This document shows positions 63,602 to 64,000 of a stretch of DNA of 64,000 nt, piece by piece. The DNA is from Citrobacter telavivensis (GTDB lineage Bacteria; Pseudomonadota; Gammaproteobacteria; Enterobacterales; Enterobacteriaceae): NCBI GenBank assembly GCA_009363175.1, contig CP045203.1:124001-188000 (forward strand), read 5' to 3'. The notes under the pieces were generated by a model. That model saw only the letters and a program-made list of their open reading frames with translations, did no database searches and was not told the DNA's origin. A program made the position numbers and the translations under genes. Every line of letters starts with the position of its first letter. The stretch's first letter is position 1.

Positions 63602-64000
63602 GGCACTGTTGCAAATAGTCGGTGGTGATAAACTTATCATCCCCTTTTGCTGATGGAGCTGCACATGAACCCATTCAAAGGCCGGCATTTTCAGCGTGAC
63701 ATCATTCTGTGGGCCGTACGCTGGTACTGCAAATACGGCATCAGTTACCGTGAGCTGCAGGAGATGCTGGCTGAACGCGGAGTGAATGTCGATCACTCCA
63801 CGATTTACCGCTGGGTTCAGCGTTATGCGCCTGAAATGGAAAAACGGCTGCGCTGGTACTGGCGTAACCCTTCCGATCTTTGCCCGTGGCACATGGATGA
63901 AACCTACGTGAAGGTCAATGGCCGCTGGGCGTATCTGTACCGGGCCGTCGACAGCCGGGGCCGCACTGTCGATTTTTATCTCTCCTCCCGTCGTAACAGC
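63602..64000 (+). mobile_element. IS26: IS26, copy 3, cut by window end
   Basis: GGCACTGTTGCAAA at 63602 starts a third IS26 in the same orientation as copy 2; only the first 399 bp are in the window. Left flank CAAAAAAT. Confidence 0.95.
63665..64000 (+). CDS. tnpA: IS26 transposase, partial
   Basis: The first 112 codons, identical to copy 2 up to the window edge, starting MNPFKGRH at 63665 and including the CPWHMDETYVKV catalytic block. Confidence 0.95.
   Translation, partial: MNPFKGRHFQRDIILWAVRWYCKYGISYRELQEMLAERGVNVDHSTIYRWVQRYAPEMEKRLRWYWRNPSDLCPWHMDETYVKVNGRWAYLYRAVDSRGRTVDFYLSSRRNS

Overview
The window looks like part of a large multireplicon plasmid from an enterobacterium such as Klebsiella, Enterobacter or Serratia. 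It encodes two initiators of the RepFIB/RepHI type, each flanked by its own iteron family. The backbone genes are short and mostly hypothetical, and IS911, IS26, IS21-type, IS110, ISPpu12-like and Tn3-family elements are abundant. I see no rRNA, tRNA, CRISPR array or antibiotic-inactivating enzyme. The incompatibility group was not confirmed; an IncH-like or IncFIB-like backbone is an inference from the Rep proteins.

Backbone, 1-26603 and 38672 to about 43300: an AAA+ ATPase (cut by the window edge), small plasmid proteins, a SprT-like zinc peptidase, a ParB-like protein, a plasmid DnaB helicase, a DndC/PAPS-reductase-like gene and an HNH nuclease gene. They are followed by the first replicon (about thirty iterons in facing pairs, repA, and a duplicated origin block) and the second replicon with an unrelated repeat. 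Seven backbone genes or gene groups share one promoter design: a -35-like TTCGTC box with a conserved ASCTG extension, an exact 17-bp spacer and, at four sites, an extended -10. This suggests a plasmid regulon. The PAPS-reductase-like gene is broken by a 4.58-kb inversion that can be undone on paper to restore one 675-codon frame. Inside it sits an IS911 that itself carries a 2.27-kb group II intron.

Transposon block, 26604-38671: a Tn5563-like Tn3-family transposon with a GAATT target duplication. It carries merR, merT, merP and a GDCCxxC protein but no merA, plus a toxin-antitoxin pair whose toxin has a nonsense codon. Nested in it is a Tn402/Tn5053-type element (31794-37603, duplication GCTCG) without transposition genes. 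That element holds an apparently alphaproteobacterial relaxase tail, a DUF6118 gene, TetR, an MFS drug transporter, a VapBC-like pair and a resolvase.

Defence and IS26 block, 43299-64000: an AT-rich SIR2-HerA two-gene anti-phage system ends at an IS26. Next comes a chromosomal-looking redox and stress cluster (thioredoxin, TetR, carboxymuconolactone decarboxylase-like, alpha/beta hydrolase, DUF6434, DUF2534, decayed copper receptor). The rest is a mosaic of two IS110 copies, two ISPpu12-like copies bringing lspA and a cation-efflux gene, a second mer fragment with a Tn21-type terminal repeat, a captured rsgA with a psd-efflux chimera, and three IS26 copies. The result is a backbone with intact replication and maintenance functions and heavily rearranged accessory DNA.
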